From contig NZ_JAEF01000017.1 of the NCBI RefSeq assembly GCF_000518765.1, positions 16,121 through 80,120 of the forward strand: a stretch of 64,000 nucleotides of DNA. The letters run 5' to 3'. Both the position numbers and the translations under genes were made by a program. Positions 36,433-46,102 of the stretch are shown in pieces. The notes beneath the pieces are model-generated. The model was not told the origin of the DNA and searched no databases. It was given only the letters and a program-made list of their open reading frames with translations. The stretch is from Ruminococcus flavefaciens ATCC 19208. Lineage in GTDB: Bacteria; Bacillota; Clostridia; Oscillospirales; Ruminococcaceae. Numbering within the stretch: position 1 is the first letter of the stretch; every line of letters begins with the position of its first letter.

Positions 36433-36486
36433 AAGCAAATGTTGTATAAAATCTAAAAACGAAATTAAGAAAGGCGGTCATTATCT

Positions 36487-36651
36487 ATGTACAAGTTCTG
36501 CGAAAAATGTAAAAAGAAATACGATTTAAAAGAAAAGAAATGTCCTGTATGCGGCAACAAGCTTAAAAAGGAGTATACAGAAGAGGAGATCAAGGAGATC
36601 CAAAAAGAAAATGATGATATGTCTGTGATCATGAACACAATGTTCATGTGA
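36487..36651 (+). CDS. Mini zinc-ribbon protein (54 residues)
   Basis: Begins MYKFCEKCKKKYD and carries C5-x2-C8 and C19-x2-C22, a compact treble-clef or zinc-ribbon knuckle, followed by a charged helix (YTEEEIKEIQKENDD) and a Met-rich tail. Very Lys-rich. Start supported by GAAAGGCGG nine bases upstream and by the promoter at 36344-36372. Function unknown; could be a nucleic-acid-binding or protein-interaction module. Confidence 0.7.
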   Translation: MYKFCEKCKKKYDLKEKKCPVCGNKLKKEYTEEEIKEIQKENDDMSVIMNTMFM

Positions 36652-36686
36652 ATTCAGATTGATTCATTCAGCAAAATATAAACAAT

Positions 36687-36725
36687 GCCCTGAAGCAATT
36701 TTTAATTACTTCAGGGCTGTAATTT
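36687..36725. terminator. Terminator between the mini zinc-ribbon and large membrane genes
   Basis: GCCCTGAAG (36687-36695) pairs with CTTCAGGGC (36709-36717); the loop AATTTTTAATT can extend the stem. T-rich tract on the right. Confidence 0.78.
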
Positions 36726-36756
36726 TATAGGGGTATCCGCATTGGGCCGGAGTTTT

Positions 36757-39258
36757 TTACCATGTCCAGCCGCTGAATCTCTTTGCAACTGAGGTTTTTA
36801 ATGTTTCGTTATTCTTCTTGAGGTATTCGTTGACTGATGCAAGTCCGATAAGGACAACGCCTGCGATGAAAAGATATATCCACCAGTTGAGCGCCATGAG
36901 GTATTCTCTTGTAGCGTATACTGTTATAGTGAAGAGAGAAGCTGCTGCTGTGATGAACCATGTCTTTGATCTTGATATTATTGATATGATAAGAACAAGT
37001 ATCATTATTGTCATTACAAAGATAGTGTTTGCTGCTGTGTCAAATACAATAGCGTCAATAAGGAGCGATACGAATGTAAAGATGAATATGATCTGTGAGA
37101 AATTTTTTGCTGTTGTCTCAAATTTGCGCCAGATAAAGCGTATTGCAAGTCCTGATAAAGCGATTATTGCGAGTGTTATCTTGTTTGTAACGGCTTTTGA
37201 CTCAAAGATAAAGAACGGGCGGTCGATAAGTGCGATGACTGTGAATGCTGTAGAAATTGTAAGAAGTACGGAAACTGCTTTGTCGCTGAAGTTCTTCTTG
37301 ATAAGTCCTGTGCAGAATACTGCGCAGGCGATAAGTCCGAGGAAGGTGGAAATGTCTGTATAGTCGAATATCTTCAAGACACCTATCCAAGCAACTGTAA
37401 TAAGCGGGTCAACGATCTTTCTGTCGCCTTTATTGTATATAAAAGCGTCGGGATAGATCATTCTTGAAAGGAGTACATAAATTATTACAGTGATGAACAT
37501 TGCAGTTTCGAGTGCAACGCTGGTGTTTCCAGAGTATTCCTTGGTTATCATATATACTATTTTGAGAAGAGAAAGCGATGAAAATATAGCTGCGAAATTA
37601 AATCTTGTTTTGTTTGATAATGCAAAATGTACGAGACAAAGTGCTGCTGTGATAAGAGAAAGGAGCTTGTACTGAGGTGTTGAAAGAAGTACCAGACCAA
37701 CCGCTGAAAGATTTGAATATACAGCTGCTTCTGAATTGATCTTTTTGCCGAAAGCTGTGAACATCATTACAGCTGCAAAGCCCATAAGAATGACTGAGAT
37801 CATACTTGCGCAGGTAATTGTACTGATATAGAAATCAGGGCTTATTACTCTTTGGGTGGAAACTGCTATTGCAGCTGATAAAGGAATGATAGGTGAAGCG
37901 GTTCCTGCCAGTGACTTTATTGCGGAGTTTTCGCTCAGCAAGTAAGAAGCCACAATAATTGCTGCAATTACAGCTATGAGAAGATAAGGTGCAAATGTGT
38001 GTGATCTTATCAGAGCGATACATGAGAAAGTCATGAAAATAACTGCTGAAAATGTAATTGCTTCTGAAAATGTATTCTTTATGTTCGGGATAAAACGATG
38101 AACAAGGTAGATTATGATAGTTATCAATGAAACTGCGGTTACGCAGAGATCATCGTTGAATTCTTTTAACAGCGAGCAGTGTATCATAAATGCAAGCATA
38201 AGTGAAAGAACTGATTCAATCACGATAAAAGCAGGCATTTTCTTGTAAATACCGTAAAAAACAAACTGTATAATAGCAGCTATGATTATAAAATAGCTTG
38301 CAAATGCAGGAGAATCGAGAGTTGACAGTGTATATGTCAATGCTATTGAACCGAAGGTAAATGCTGTGCCTGTGCCGATGTTTTTTACAGGAGTCTCATA
38401 TTTGCTGCCTTTGAAAGGACGCATTATATAAATGAAAGCAGTTATGATCATCTGTGCAATGATGAAAAGAATTGAACGGTATGCATATGTATCTGCTATC
38501 TGCAATACTGCAAATAAAAGTCCGATCGAAGCTGTTATAAGCGAAGCGTATACAAGGGCAATGTTTTTGTAGAGCTTTTCGCCCACAAACATAAGAGCTG
38601 CTGATATAAATGAGGAGACTGTGAGAAGTGCGAATGTACCGTCGCCGTCAAAGGAGAACCATTCGCCAATTAACTTATAGTAGCCTGCTGTGAGAAGTGC
38701 TGTAGATACAAAGCCTGTGCCGAGGACATAGAATGATATGGAAGTTCCTGTAAGCTTCAGGAATTTTGAGATGACTCCGCTGAGAGTATATGCAACAGCG
38801 GCTGCGGCTGCAATTATAAGAACACGGCCTGTGTATGATGTTTTTACCCAGCCTGCAACACCGAATGCCAGTCCTGAAAGGACTACAAATATAGTTCCTA
38901 TGAGGAACAATATATTCGATACAGTCATATCAGGCTTGGTTTTCTTTGGCTTTTCGGGCTGTATAGTCTGCTGTGGAGCAGATGCCTTTTCATGTGTTTC
39001 GTTATTTTCCTTCTGAACAGACGGGACAGGAGTTGGTGTTGTTCCGAATCCTCCTGCTGTATTATATATAGTTGTAGAATTTGGCATAGAAGAATTGTTA
39101 TAATCGTATGGCTGATTGAAATTATTATTGTAATAATATGGAGACTGCGGATAATTATTGCCGCTTTTTTTACTGTCCGAAAGCTTTATCAGTCCGATCA
39201 CCATAAGCGGTACAGTAACGGGCATAGCGATAAGGATTATTGTAAAAAGCTCACTCAT
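36757..39258 (-). CDS. Large polytopic membrane protein (DUF2157-like), function unknown
   Basis: 833 residues. One N-terminal span (about 3-20), a low-complexity Asn/Tyr/Pro/Gln-rich segment (about 28-100), then some 20 hydrophobic spans filling residues 115-820 with few loops. The layout recalls large DUF2157/DUF2339-type envelope proteins. No catalytic motif seen. ATG chosen because AAAGGATGG sits at the right distance; an upstream extension exists without a site. Two operator-like repeats lie about 100 bp upstream of the start (39355-39390). Confidence 0.78.
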   Translation of the reverse strand: MSELFTIILIAMPVTVPLMVIGLIKLSDSKKSGNNYPQSPYYYNNNFNQPYDYNNSSMPNSTTIYNTAGGFGTTPTPVPSVQKENNETHEKASAPQQTIQPEKPKKTKPDMTVSNILFLIGTIFVVLSGLAFGVAGWVKTSYTGRVLIIAAAAAVAYTLSGVISKFLKLTGTSISFYVLGTGFVSTALLTAGYYKLIGEWFSFDGDGTFALLTVSSFISAALMFVGEKLYKNIALVYASLITASIGLLFAVLQIADTYAYRSILFIIAQMIITAFIYIMRPFKGSKYETPVKNIGTGTAFTFGSIALTYTLSTLDSPAFASYFIIIAAIIQFVFYGIYKKMPAFIVIESVLSLMLAFMIHCSLLKEFNDDLCVTAVSLITIIIYLVHRFIPNIKNTFSEAITFSAVIFMTFSCIALIRSHTFAPYLLIAVIAAIIVASYLLSENSAIKSLAGTASPIIPLSAAIAVSTQRVISPDFYISTITCASMISVILMGFAAVMMFTAFGKKINSEAAVYSNLSAVGLVLLSTPQYKLLSLITAALCLVHFALSNKTRFNFAAIFSSLSLLKIVYMITKEYSGNTSVALETAMFITVIIYVLLSRMIYPDAFIYNKGDRKIVDPLITVAWIGVLKIFDYTDISTFLGLIACAVFCTGLIKKNFSDKAVSVLLTISTAFTVIALIDRPFFIFESKAVTNKITLAIIALSGLAIRFIWRKFETTAKNFSQIIFIFTFVSLLIDAIVFDTAANTIFVMTIMILVLIISIISRSKTWFITAAASLFTITVYATREYLMALNWWIYLFIAGVVLIGLASVNEYLKKNNETLKTSVAKRFSGWTW

Positions 39259-39354
39259 AAAGACCATCCTTTCTAATGGTGGATTTGTTTTTGCTGTGAC
39301 TATATAATAACACATCGCAAATGAAATTATAAGGTGCTATTCGTCATTTTCTGA

Positions 39355-39390
39355 GTGACAATTGTCACTGTTTGAATGACAGTTGACACT
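39355..39390. promoter_or_regulatory. Tandem operator-like repeats
   Basis: Perfect palindrome GTGACAATTGTCAC (39355-39368), followed 21 bp later by a near copy ATGACAGTTGACACT (39376-39390; 12 of 15 bases match). Spacing of two helical turns suggests cooperative binding of a dimeric regulator. It lies 97 bp upstream of the large membrane gene; regulator unknown. The remainder of 39259-39617 is AT-rich and has no ORF. Confidence 0.55.
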
Positions 39391-39617
39391 ATGTATATTT
39401 TAATAAACTATTTATATGTTCAAACGTATAATATATTATTGATTTGTTGATTAATTGCGAAGCTTTCTTAAATTACAAATGAAATAAATCTGCGGTATGA
39501 TTCCTTAATGTCGAAAAATCAAAGAATAAATAAACGAATGTACAGCTTAAATTAATATGTGGATTTGTAAGATGTGACGAAAAAATGTGAACTTTTTTAG
39601 TGATAACTGTTTTTATA

Positions 39618-39645
39618 TTGATTTTTCTGAAACTATAAGTATAAT
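39618..39645 (+). promoter_or_regulatory. Promoter of the CapD/WbpM-like gene
   Basis: TTGATT (39618-39623), 16 bp, TATAAT (39640-39645), giving a leader of about 140 bases. Confidence 0.7.
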
Positions 39646-39693
39646 TAAATTATATTGGCTGAGATGGGGGTATATATAAATAAAATCTTTAAG

Positions 39694-39773
39694 TTACTGC
39701 ATTAAACATTTTGTATCATACGTATAATGTTTTTCTAATCATTGCAGTAAATGATCATTGGTTTTCCATGATC
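39694..39773 (+). ncRNA. Two-hairpin leader before the CapD/WbpM-like gene
   Basis: TTACTGCA (39694-39701) pairs perfectly with TGCAGTAA (39743-39750), enclosing AAACATT (39704-39710)/AATGTTT (39726-39732); a second hairpin GATCAT (39753-39758)/ATGATC (39768-39773) ends just before the ribosome site. Candidate regulatory leader; no known class recognised. Confidence 0.42.
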
Positions 39774-39793
39774 GGGATGAAGGGAGTGCTTAT

Positions 39794-41731
39794 ATGAGAG
39801 ATCTGTTCAGAAACTTTAAATGCCGAAAGATCGTTCTTGCTGTAGCCGATGTATTTATAATATGTGTTGCAGCGCTTATCACTAATTTCTGCTTATCATT
39901 TGTCGGGCGGGACATTGATGAGTCGAGACTGATAATTTCTGTAGCGGTAAGTGCGATATGCTGCATAGGCGGAATGCTCATATCGGGAGCTTACAGCAAG
40001 CTTTGGAGATATTTCAACAGTAAGGATTATCTCACCTGTGTTTACGGTTCGATAGTCGGAATTGTTTGTTCGGCTGCGATCATTTACATTATTGACGGTT
40101 CGTACAATCTGCACTATTCTGTTATGCATCTTGTACTTATTGTTACGGGGGTATGTCTTTTCAGGTATTTGTTCAAGACTGCATTCATTACTCTTGTGAA
40201 GCCAAAGATTTTCAAGGGCAAGCGTACAATGGTTATCGGCGGCGGACAGGCTTGCAAGACTATACTCAAGGAAATACATAATGCTCAGAATTCTCCTTAT
40301 TCCGGAGATAAGCAGGTAACAATGTTTGATCCTGTCTGTATTATTGATGATGACCGCGATAAGATAGGTTCTGAGGTCGGCGGAGTTCAGGTCGTAGGAA
40401 CTACTGCTGAAATATACAGATTTGTCAAGGAAAAAAATATTGAGCAGATACTCTTTGCTATACCATCATGCTTTGAGGACGAGAGAAAACGTATCCTCGA
40501 TATCTGTGCCGATACAAAGATACCTGTTAAGGTAGTACCGTTTATTGGCAATCTTGTTTTTGACGATGAAAACAAGACCATTATCAATCAGATACGCGAC
40601 ATAAGAGTTGAGGATCTTCTCGGTCGTGATCCTATTAAATTCGACAATGCTGATATAAGAAACTTTATCAGCGGCAAGGTATGTATGGTAACAGGCGGCG
40701 GCGGAAGCATCGGTTCGGAGCTTGTCCGTCAGATTTCAAAATACTCACCTGAAAGAGTTATTATAGTTGATATCTATGAGAATAACGCATACGAGATAGA
40801 ACAGGAACTGAAAATGGAATACGGTAACGACCTTGATCTTGTTACACTTATTGCATCTGTTCGTGACTATTTTCGTATGAATCAGATATTTGAGACATAT
40901 AAGCCTGATGTCGTATTCCATGCAGCTGCTCATAAGCACGTTCCTCTTATGGAAGTATCGCCTATGGAAGCTATTAAGAACAACATCGTCGGCACTTTTA
41001 ATGTTGCTACGCTTGCTCAGTTCCACAACGTTGAGAAGTTCGTTATGATATCTACCGATAAGGCTGTTAATCCGACTAACGTTATGGGGGCATCAAAGAG
41101 ATGCTGCGAAATGATAGTTCAGTATCTTGCTCAGCAGCATGAGGGCAGAACTGAATTTGTAACTACACGTTTCGGTAATGTTCTCGGCTCAAACGGCTCG
41201 GTTATCCCTCTTTTCAGAAAGCAGATAGAGCAGGGAAGACCTGTTACGGTCACTCACCCTGATATAATCCGTTACTTTATGACTATCCCCGAGGCTGTAA
41301 GTCTTGTTATGGAGGCAGCTGCCATTGCTAAGGGCGGTGAGATATTCGTACTTGATATGGGGCAGCCTGTAAAGATAGTTACTCTTGCCGAAAATCTTAT
41401 CCGTATGTACGGAAAAGAACCATACAAGGACGTTGAGATCAAATTCACAGGTCTCCGTCCCGGTGAGAAGATAAAGGAAGAGCTTCTTATGAATGAAGAG
41501 GGACTTCAGAAAACTTCAAACAAACTCATCTTTATCGGCAAGCAGATAGAAATAGACGAAATGTCATTTGCTTTCCGTCTTAACGCTTTGAGAAATGCTG
41601 CTCTTGAAAATAACGAAAAGACAGCAGTTGATGCTCTGCACGATATGGTTCCTACATTTACGACTCCCGAAGCTTTCAACAGCAAAGAGCTCAAAAAGGA
41701 GACACTTGTATCTGCTGCGGAATCCGCATAA
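39794..41731 (+). CDS. NDP-sugar 4,6-dehydratase/epimerase, CapD/WbpM family
   Basis: 645 residues. Four N-terminal spans (about 10-130), a first Rossmann domain (VIGGGQACKTILKEI), then the SDR catalytic domain beginning VTGGGGSIGSELVRQ near residue 300 with DVVFHAAAHKHVPLME, STDKAVNPTNVMGASKR (Met in place of the usual catalytic Tyr, normal for this long family) and RPGEKIKEEL. It makes 4-keto-6-deoxy NDP-HexNAc precursors for capsule, glycan or protein glycosylation at the membrane. AAGGGAG precedes this ATG; an upstream frame extension has no site. No glycan cluster follows, so it stands alone. Confidence 0.9.
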   Translation: MRDLFRNFKCRKIVLAVADVFIICVAALITNFCLSFVGRDIDESRLIISVAVSAICCIGGMLISGAYSKLWRYFNSKDYLTCVYGSIVGIVCSAAIIYIIDGSYNLHYSVMHLVLIVTGVCLFRYLFKTAFITLVKPKIFKGKRTMVIGGGQACKTILKEIHNAQNSPYSGDKQVTMFDPVCIIDDDRDKIGSEVGGVQVVGTTAEIYRFVKEKNIEQILFAIPSCFEDERKRILDICADTKIPVKVVPFIGNLVFDDENKTIINQIRDIRVEDLLGRDPIKFDNADIRNFISGKVCMVTGGGGSIGSELVRQISKYSPERVIIVDIYENNAYEIEQELKMEYGNDLDLVTLIASVRDYFRMNQIFETYKPDVVFHAAAHKHVPLMEVSPMEAIKNNIVGTFNVATLAQFHNVEKFVMISTDKAVNPTNVMGASKRCCEMIVQYLAQQHEGRTEFVTTRFGNVLGSNGSVIPLFRKQIEQGRPVTVTHPDIIRYFMTIPEAVSLVMEAAAIAKGGEIFVLDMGQPVKIVTLAENLIRMYGKEPYKDVEIKFTGLRPGEKIKEELLMNEEGLQKTSNKLIFIGKQIEIDEMSFAFRLNALRNAALENNEKTAVDALHDMVPTFTTPEAFNSKELKKETLVSAAESA

Positions 41732-41765
41732 AAAATATTATGTTCCTTTCGGGGGATATACAGCG

Positions 41766-41795
41766 TACTGCCGGTCAATGATCGGCAGTATTTTT
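41766..41795 (+). terminator. Terminator after the CapD/WbpM-like gene
   Basis: TACTGCCG (41766-41773) pairs with CGGCAGTA (41783-41790), then TTTTT. Confidence 0.85.
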
Positions 41796-41911
41796 GTCAT
41801 ACCAATTTGCACCTGTAAATTCGGTATTGTCATTATTATACCTTTTTTATGATAGAGTTGCGTTTATTTTGTATCAAGATGAAAAAGTGATGCTGTTGAC
41901 CTGACCCTATA

Positions 41912-41940
41912 TTGACAAAAAGCTGATTGAGTGGTATAAT
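41912..41940 (+). promoter_or_regulatory. Promoter of glnN
   Basis: TTGACA (41912-41917), 17 bp, TATAAT (41935-41940): full consensus. Confidence 0.82.
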
Positions 41941-41998
41941 TTTGAATTATGATGGAGTATTGTATATAAGAGCATCTAAGCTCTGAGGAGGAAATTCT

Positions 41999-44095
41999 AT
42001 GTCAATTAATATCCCCGAAATTTTTGCTTGTAATGTGTTCAATGAGGAAGTAATGAAAAACCGACTTCCCAAAAACGTTTATAAAGCTCTCAAGAGAACT
42101 ATGCAGAACAATGAGCCACTGGCTGATATGGCTACAGCCGATGTTGTTGCAAATACAATAAAGGAATGGGCTATAGAAAGAGGTGCTACTCATTACACTC
42201 ACTGGTTCCAGCCTATGACAGGCTCGACTGCTGAAAAGCATGACTGCTTTATCAGTCCGGCTCCAAACGGAATGGCACTTATGGAGTTCTCAGGCAAGGC
42301 TCTTGTAAAAGGTGAGCCTGATGCTTCTTCTTTCCCCTCAGGCGGTCTGAGACAGACAAGTACCGCAAGAGGATATACAGCATGGGATCCAACTTCCTAC
42401 TGCTTTGTTAAGGAGGGAAGCCTTTATATCCCTACAGTTTTTGTATCCTATACAGGTGAAGTACTTGATAAGAAAACACCTTTGCTTCGTTCTATGCAGG
42501 CTCTCAGCAAGACTGCTGTGCGTTTCCTCAAGCTTTTCGGAAACGACAGAGTTACAAGAGTTACTTCTACTGTGGGCGCTGAGCAGGAGTATTTTATCAT
42601 AGATAAAAAAATGTACGACAAGCGTGAAGACCTTATCCTTACAGGAAGAACACTTTTCGGTGCAAAGCCTCCTAAGGGTCAGGATCTTGACGATCAGTAT
42701 TTCGCAAATCTTCGTCCGAGAATAGCTGCTTATATGGCTGACCTTGACGAAGAACTCTGGAAGCTCGGCATATATTCAAAGACCAAGCATAACGAGGTTG
42801 CACCTGCACAGCACGAAATGGCTCCTATATTCACTACCTCAAATCTGGGTACAGACCAGAATGAGCTTGCTATGGAGGTAATGGAAAAGGTAGCTCTCAG
42901 ACACGGACTTGTTTGTCTCCTTCACGAAAAGCCTTTTGAGGGCGTAAACGGTTCGGGTAAGCACAACAACTGGTCTATGTCTACAAATGACGGTCAGAAT
43001 CTTCTCGATCCGGGGGATACTCCTATGGATAATCTCCAGTTCCTTACTATACTCTGTGCTCTTATCAAGGGCGTTGATGAGTACGCAGACCTTATGAGAC
43101 TTTCTGCTGCTTCCGCCGGAAATGACCACAGACTGGGCGCTGACGAAGCTCCGCCTGCTATCGTATCCATGTTCCTCGGTGAGGAGCTTGAGGCAGTATT
43201 ACAGGCAATTGAGGACGATACAGAGTATAAGACAAAGACCCGTGCTTTCAAGATAGGTGTTGATGCTCTGCCTTCATTCCCTAAGGATTCTACTGACAGA
43301 AACAGAACTTCACCTTTTGCATTCACAGGAAACCGCTTTGAATTCAGAATGGTAGGTTCTTCCGATAATATTGCTTGTCCTAACGTTCTTCTCAATACTA
43401 TCATGTGTGAGGAGCTCAGCCAGTTTACTGAGATTCTTGAACCCTTCAAGGGCAAGGAAAATTTTGATGCAGAAGTAAGAAAGCTTCTCAAGAGCGTTAT
43501 CAAGGAGCACAGAAGGATCATCTTCAACGGTGACGGCTATTCTGCTGAATGGGTAAAGGAAGCTGAAAGAAGAGGACTTCCGAACTACGCTTCAACTGTT
43601 GATTGTATGCCTCACTATACTGACGAGAAGAATGTACGCATTTTCCGCAAGTTTGAGATATACAACCAGAATGAGGTAGCTGCAAGAACTGAGATACATC
43701 TTGAAAAGTATTCAAAGACTATCCGTATCGAAGCTCGTACAATGGTAGAAATGGCAAGAAAACAGCTTCTTCCTGCTACTATGGATTATGTTCAGACTCT
43801 TTGTGAGTCTATAGCTACAAAGAAGCAGATAGGCTTTACAAGCAAGACGGATGAAAAGATAGCTAATAAGCTCAATGAACTTTCAGACCGCTTATATGAG
43901 TCTATTGAAAGACTTGAACAGCGCGTTACAGAGGCAAATGCTGTCAGCGGTATCCAGAAGCAGGCTGAATTCTTCCACGATGTAGTGCTTGCCGAAATGG
44001 ATATAATGAGAAGCATCGCAGACGAGATAGAGCTCAATATGCCTGCTGCAAAGTGGCCTATCCCTGCTTATTCCGAGATCATTTACAATGTATGA
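41999..44095 (+). CDS. glnN: Glutamine synthetase type III
   Basis: 698 residues, the length of GSIII dodecamers found in Bacteroides, ruminococci and some cyanobacteria. Characteristic blocks: THWFQPMTGSTAEKHD (about 61-76), SSFPSGGLRQTSTARGYTAWDP, AEQEYFIID, KHNEVAPAQHEMAP, EKPFEGVNGSGKHNNWS and FRMVGSSDNIACPNV. It condenses glutamate and ammonia with ATP, the main ammonia-assimilation step. Start supported by GAGGAGG upstream. Single gene with its own promoter and terminator; nitrogen control sites were not identified. Confidence 0.97.
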   Translation: MSINIPEIFACNVFNEEVMKNRLPKNVYKALKRTMQNNEPLADMATADVVANTIKEWAIERGATHYTHWFQPMTGSTAEKHDCFISPAPNGMALMEFSGKALVKGEPDASSFPSGGLRQTSTARGYTAWDPTSYCFVKEGSLYIPTVFVSYTGEVLDKKTPLLRSMQALSKTAVRFLKLFGNDRVTRVTSTVGAEQEYFIIDKKMYDKREDLILTGRTLFGAKPPKGQDLDDQYFANLRPRIAAYMADLDEELWKLGIYSKTKHNEVAPAQHEMAPIFTTSNLGTDQNELAMEVMEKVALRHGLVCLLHEKPFEGVNGSGKHNNWSMSTNDGQNLLDPGDTPMDNLQFLTILCALIKGVDEYADLMRLSAASAGNDHRLGADEAPPAIVSMFLGEELEAVLQAIEDDTEYKTKTRAFKIGVDALPSFPKDSTDRNRTSPFAFTGNRFEFRMVGSSDNIACPNVLLNTIMCEELSQFTEILEPFKGKENFDAEVRKLLKSVIKEHRRIIFNGDGYSAEWVKEAERRGLPNYASTVDCMPHYTDEKNVRIFRKFEIYNQNEVAARTEIHLEKYSKTIRIEARTMVEMARKQLLPATMDYVQTLCESIATKKQIGFTSKTDEKIANKLNELSDRLYESIERLEQRVTEANAVSGIQKQAEFFHDVVLAEMDIMRSIADEIELNMPAAKWPIPAYSEIIYNV

Positions 44096-44102
44096 TAAAT
44101 GC

Positions 44103-44132
44103 AAAGCCGCCCGAATGGGCGGCTTTAGTTTT
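44103..44132 (+). terminator. Terminator after glnN
   Basis: AAAGCCGCCC, loop GAAT, GGGCGGCTTT (44103-44126), then AGTTTTT. The right arm overlaps the stop of the convergent TtcA-like gene. Confidence 0.87.
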
Positions 44133-44967
44133 TACTGAATTTGTTTGTGCCTTTTACACTTAGTCCCTTATCAAAATCATCAAGGAAATGATGATACTCA
44201 TTTCCGCGGTGATATGATATGAGGGTTTGAAGATTAACGTTTTCAACACTTCGGAATATGTTCATATCAACGGAAGGATTGACTTCGCGCAGAGTTTTCA
44301 GAAGCTGTTTTACCTCTGCCCGCTTTGAACTGCCTTCACTTTTGGTTATGCGGCAGGCGCACTGTATAAAATGCAGGTCGTTATACTCTGCCCAGTTTAT
44401 TATGTCTTCTTCACGGACAAGATAAAGGGGGCGTATGACCTGTACGTTTTCATAGTTTTCACTGTGTATCTTCGGCATCATTGTCTGTATCTGTGAGCCG
44501 TACAGCATACCCATAAGTATAGTTTCTATAACGTCATCGAAGTGATGACCGAGAGCAATCTTGTTGCAGCCGAGCTCCTGTGCAGTCTTGTACAGCCAGC
44601 CTCTGCGAAGTCTTGCACACAGAAAGCAGGGATGCTTGTCCGCTTTGGCTGTTGACTCAAAAATACGTGTATTCATAATATTTATGGGAATATCAAGAAG
44701 CTTGGCATTTTCGATTATCTTGCTGCGGTTTTTTGGGGTGTATCCGGGATCCATTACAATATATTCTGTATCGAAATCTATATTATTGTATTTTTGCAGG
44801 CGCATCAGACATTTTGCCATAAGCATGGAGTCCTTGCCTCCCGATATACAGACAGCTATCCTGTCACCGTTTTCTATCATTCTGTATTCATCTATGCCTT
44901 TTCTGAATCTGGACCATATACTTTTGCTGAATTCACCTGTAAGTGATCTGTCAATATTTATATTCAT
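44125..44967 (-). CDS. TtcA/TilS-like PP-loop ATPase (tRNA thiolation type)
   Basis: 280 residues. PP-loop AVCISGGKDSMLMAKCL (about residues 36-52), GHHFDDVIETILM, and Cys pairs CFLCARLR (about 112-119) and QCACR (about 210-214) that mark the TtcA/CTU1 group binding a 4Fe-4S cluster. Such enzymes adenylate and thiolate tRNA bases (2-thiocytidine at position 32 in TtcA). N-terminal start with GAAAGAGG upstream. Own promoter at 44998-45026. TilS itself is less likely because TilS lacks the Cys motifs and is longer. Confidence 0.85.
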   Translation of the reverse strand: MNINIDRSLTGEFSKSIWSRFRKGIDEYRMIENGDRIAVCISGGKDSMLMAKCLMRLQKYNNIDFDTEYIVMDPGYTPKNRSKIIENAKLLDIPINIMNTRIFESTAKADKHPCFLCARLRRGWLYKTAQELGCNKIALGHHFDDVIETILMGMLYGSQIQTMMPKIHSENYENVQVIRPLYLVREEDIINWAEYNDLHFIQCACRITKSEGSSKRAEVKQLLKTLREVNPSVDMNIFRSVENVNLQTLISYHRGNEYHHFLDDFDKGLSVKGTNKFSKN

Positions 44968-44997
44968 AAAATACCTCTTTCCTTGCCTATACTATAT

Positions 44998-45026
44998 AAT
45001 ATAGCGTGAATAGCTTTTAATGTCAA
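44998..45026 (-). promoter_or_regulatory. Promoter of the TtcA-like gene
   Basis: Minus strand TTGACA (complement of 45021-45026), 17 bp, TATATT (complement of 44998-45003). Confidence 0.75.
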
Positions 45027-45068
45027 TAGAAAACTGCTTTATTAATGAAAATATGAATATAACGCATA

Positions 45069-45097
45069 TTGACTTAATATGAAAAATAAGGTATAAT
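45069..45097 (+). promoter_or_regulatory. Promoter of the serine acetyltransferase gene
   Basis: TTGACT (45069-45074), 17 bp, TATAAT (45092-45097). Confidence 0.75.
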
Positions 45098-45145
45098 AAA
45101 TTAAAAAGTTGCCATTGCCTGCAATTGCTTTATGAGGTGGATATG

Positions 45146-46102
45146 ATGAAAAGTCTCGAAGAAAAGATCAATGAACTTACGCATAGTATCCTTGATGATT
45201 ACAAGGACGAGCGTACTGTCAATGAAATAAAAGCATTCGATCATCCTGACAATGATGAGATAATAGGTATTATTGAAGGGCTGAGAAGGATCGTGTTCCC
45301 GGGCTATTTCAGAAACAAAAGCTACAGAGTTTTTACTGTAAGAAATAATATGTCCATGATACTTGAAGATGTAATATTCAAGCTTATCCGACAGATATAT
45401 ATAGTTCTGAGATATGATGAGAAATACGAAAAGCTTGATGATAACGAATTAAACAACAATGCTATCCGTATTACATTTGAGTATCTTAATAAGATACCTA
45501 AGATAAGAGAATACATCGAAACCGATGTTCAGGCTGCATACGACGGCGACCCTGCTGCATATAATAAAGATGAGATAATCTATTCTTATCCGGGACTTTA
45601 TGCCATACTTGTAAACCGTCTTGCGCATGAGCTGTTTGTACTGGGAGTTCCGCTTATCCCAAGAGTTATGACGGAGCACGCTCACAGCAAGACAGGTATC
45701 GACATACATCCCGGAGCAACTATCGGTAAGTATTTCTTTATTGACCACGGTACAGGTATAGTTATAGGTGAGACAACTGAAATAGGGGATTATGTAAAGG
45801 TATATCAGGGCGTGACTCTCGGTGCGCTTTCAACAAGAGGCGGTCAGTCTCTGCGCAATAAAAAGCGTCACCCTACCATTGAGGACAATGTTACTATCTA
45901 TTCAGGTGCTTCTATCCTTGGCGGTGAGACTGTTGTAGGCAGGAATGCAGTTATCGGAGGTAACGTATTTATAACACGTTCTGTACCTGCGGGAGCAAAG
46001 GTAAGCGTAAAAAATCAGGAACTCAGATATAATTTTGATGATTCATCCAAGGTTGAAAAATCTGATCTTGATAATGATGAGAGCTGGTTTTATATTATAT
46101 AA
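45146..46102 (+). CDS. cysE: Serine O-acetyltransferase (CysE/EpsC-like)
   Basis: About 318 residues. Helical N-terminal domain (about 1-165) and a left-handed beta-helix of hexapeptide repeats with the signature IDIHPGATIGKYFFIDHGTGIVIGETTEIGD and GVTLGALSTRGGQ, typical of serine acetyltransferases of the EpsC type in anaerobes. It makes O-acetylserine for cysteine synthesis. GAGGTGG lies 5 bases before ATG 45146 and 2 bases before ATG 45143, so either could start; a TTG at 45125 is unlikely. Single gene; no cysK neighbour visible. Confidence 0.9.
   Translation: MKSLEEKINELTHSILDDYKDERTVNEIKAFDHPDNDEIIGIIEGLRRIVFPGYFRNKSYRVFTVRNNMSMILEDVIFKLIRQIYIVLRYDEKYEKLDDNELNNNAIRITFEYLNKIPKIREYIETDVQAAYDGDPAAYNKDEIIYSYPGLYAILVNRLAHELFVLGVPLIPRVMTEHAHSKTGIDIHPGATIGKYFFIDHGTGIVIGETTEIGDYVKVYQGVTLGALSTRGGQSLRNKKRHPTIEDNVTIYSGASILGGETVVGRNAVIGGNVFITRSVPAGAKVSVKNQELRYNFDDSSKVEKSDLDNDESWFYII

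Noticed and set aside
39758..39793. N-terminal extension of the CapD/WbpM-like protein
   Set aside because: The ATG at 39794 follows AAGGGAG, while the upstream start has none and lies in the structured leader.
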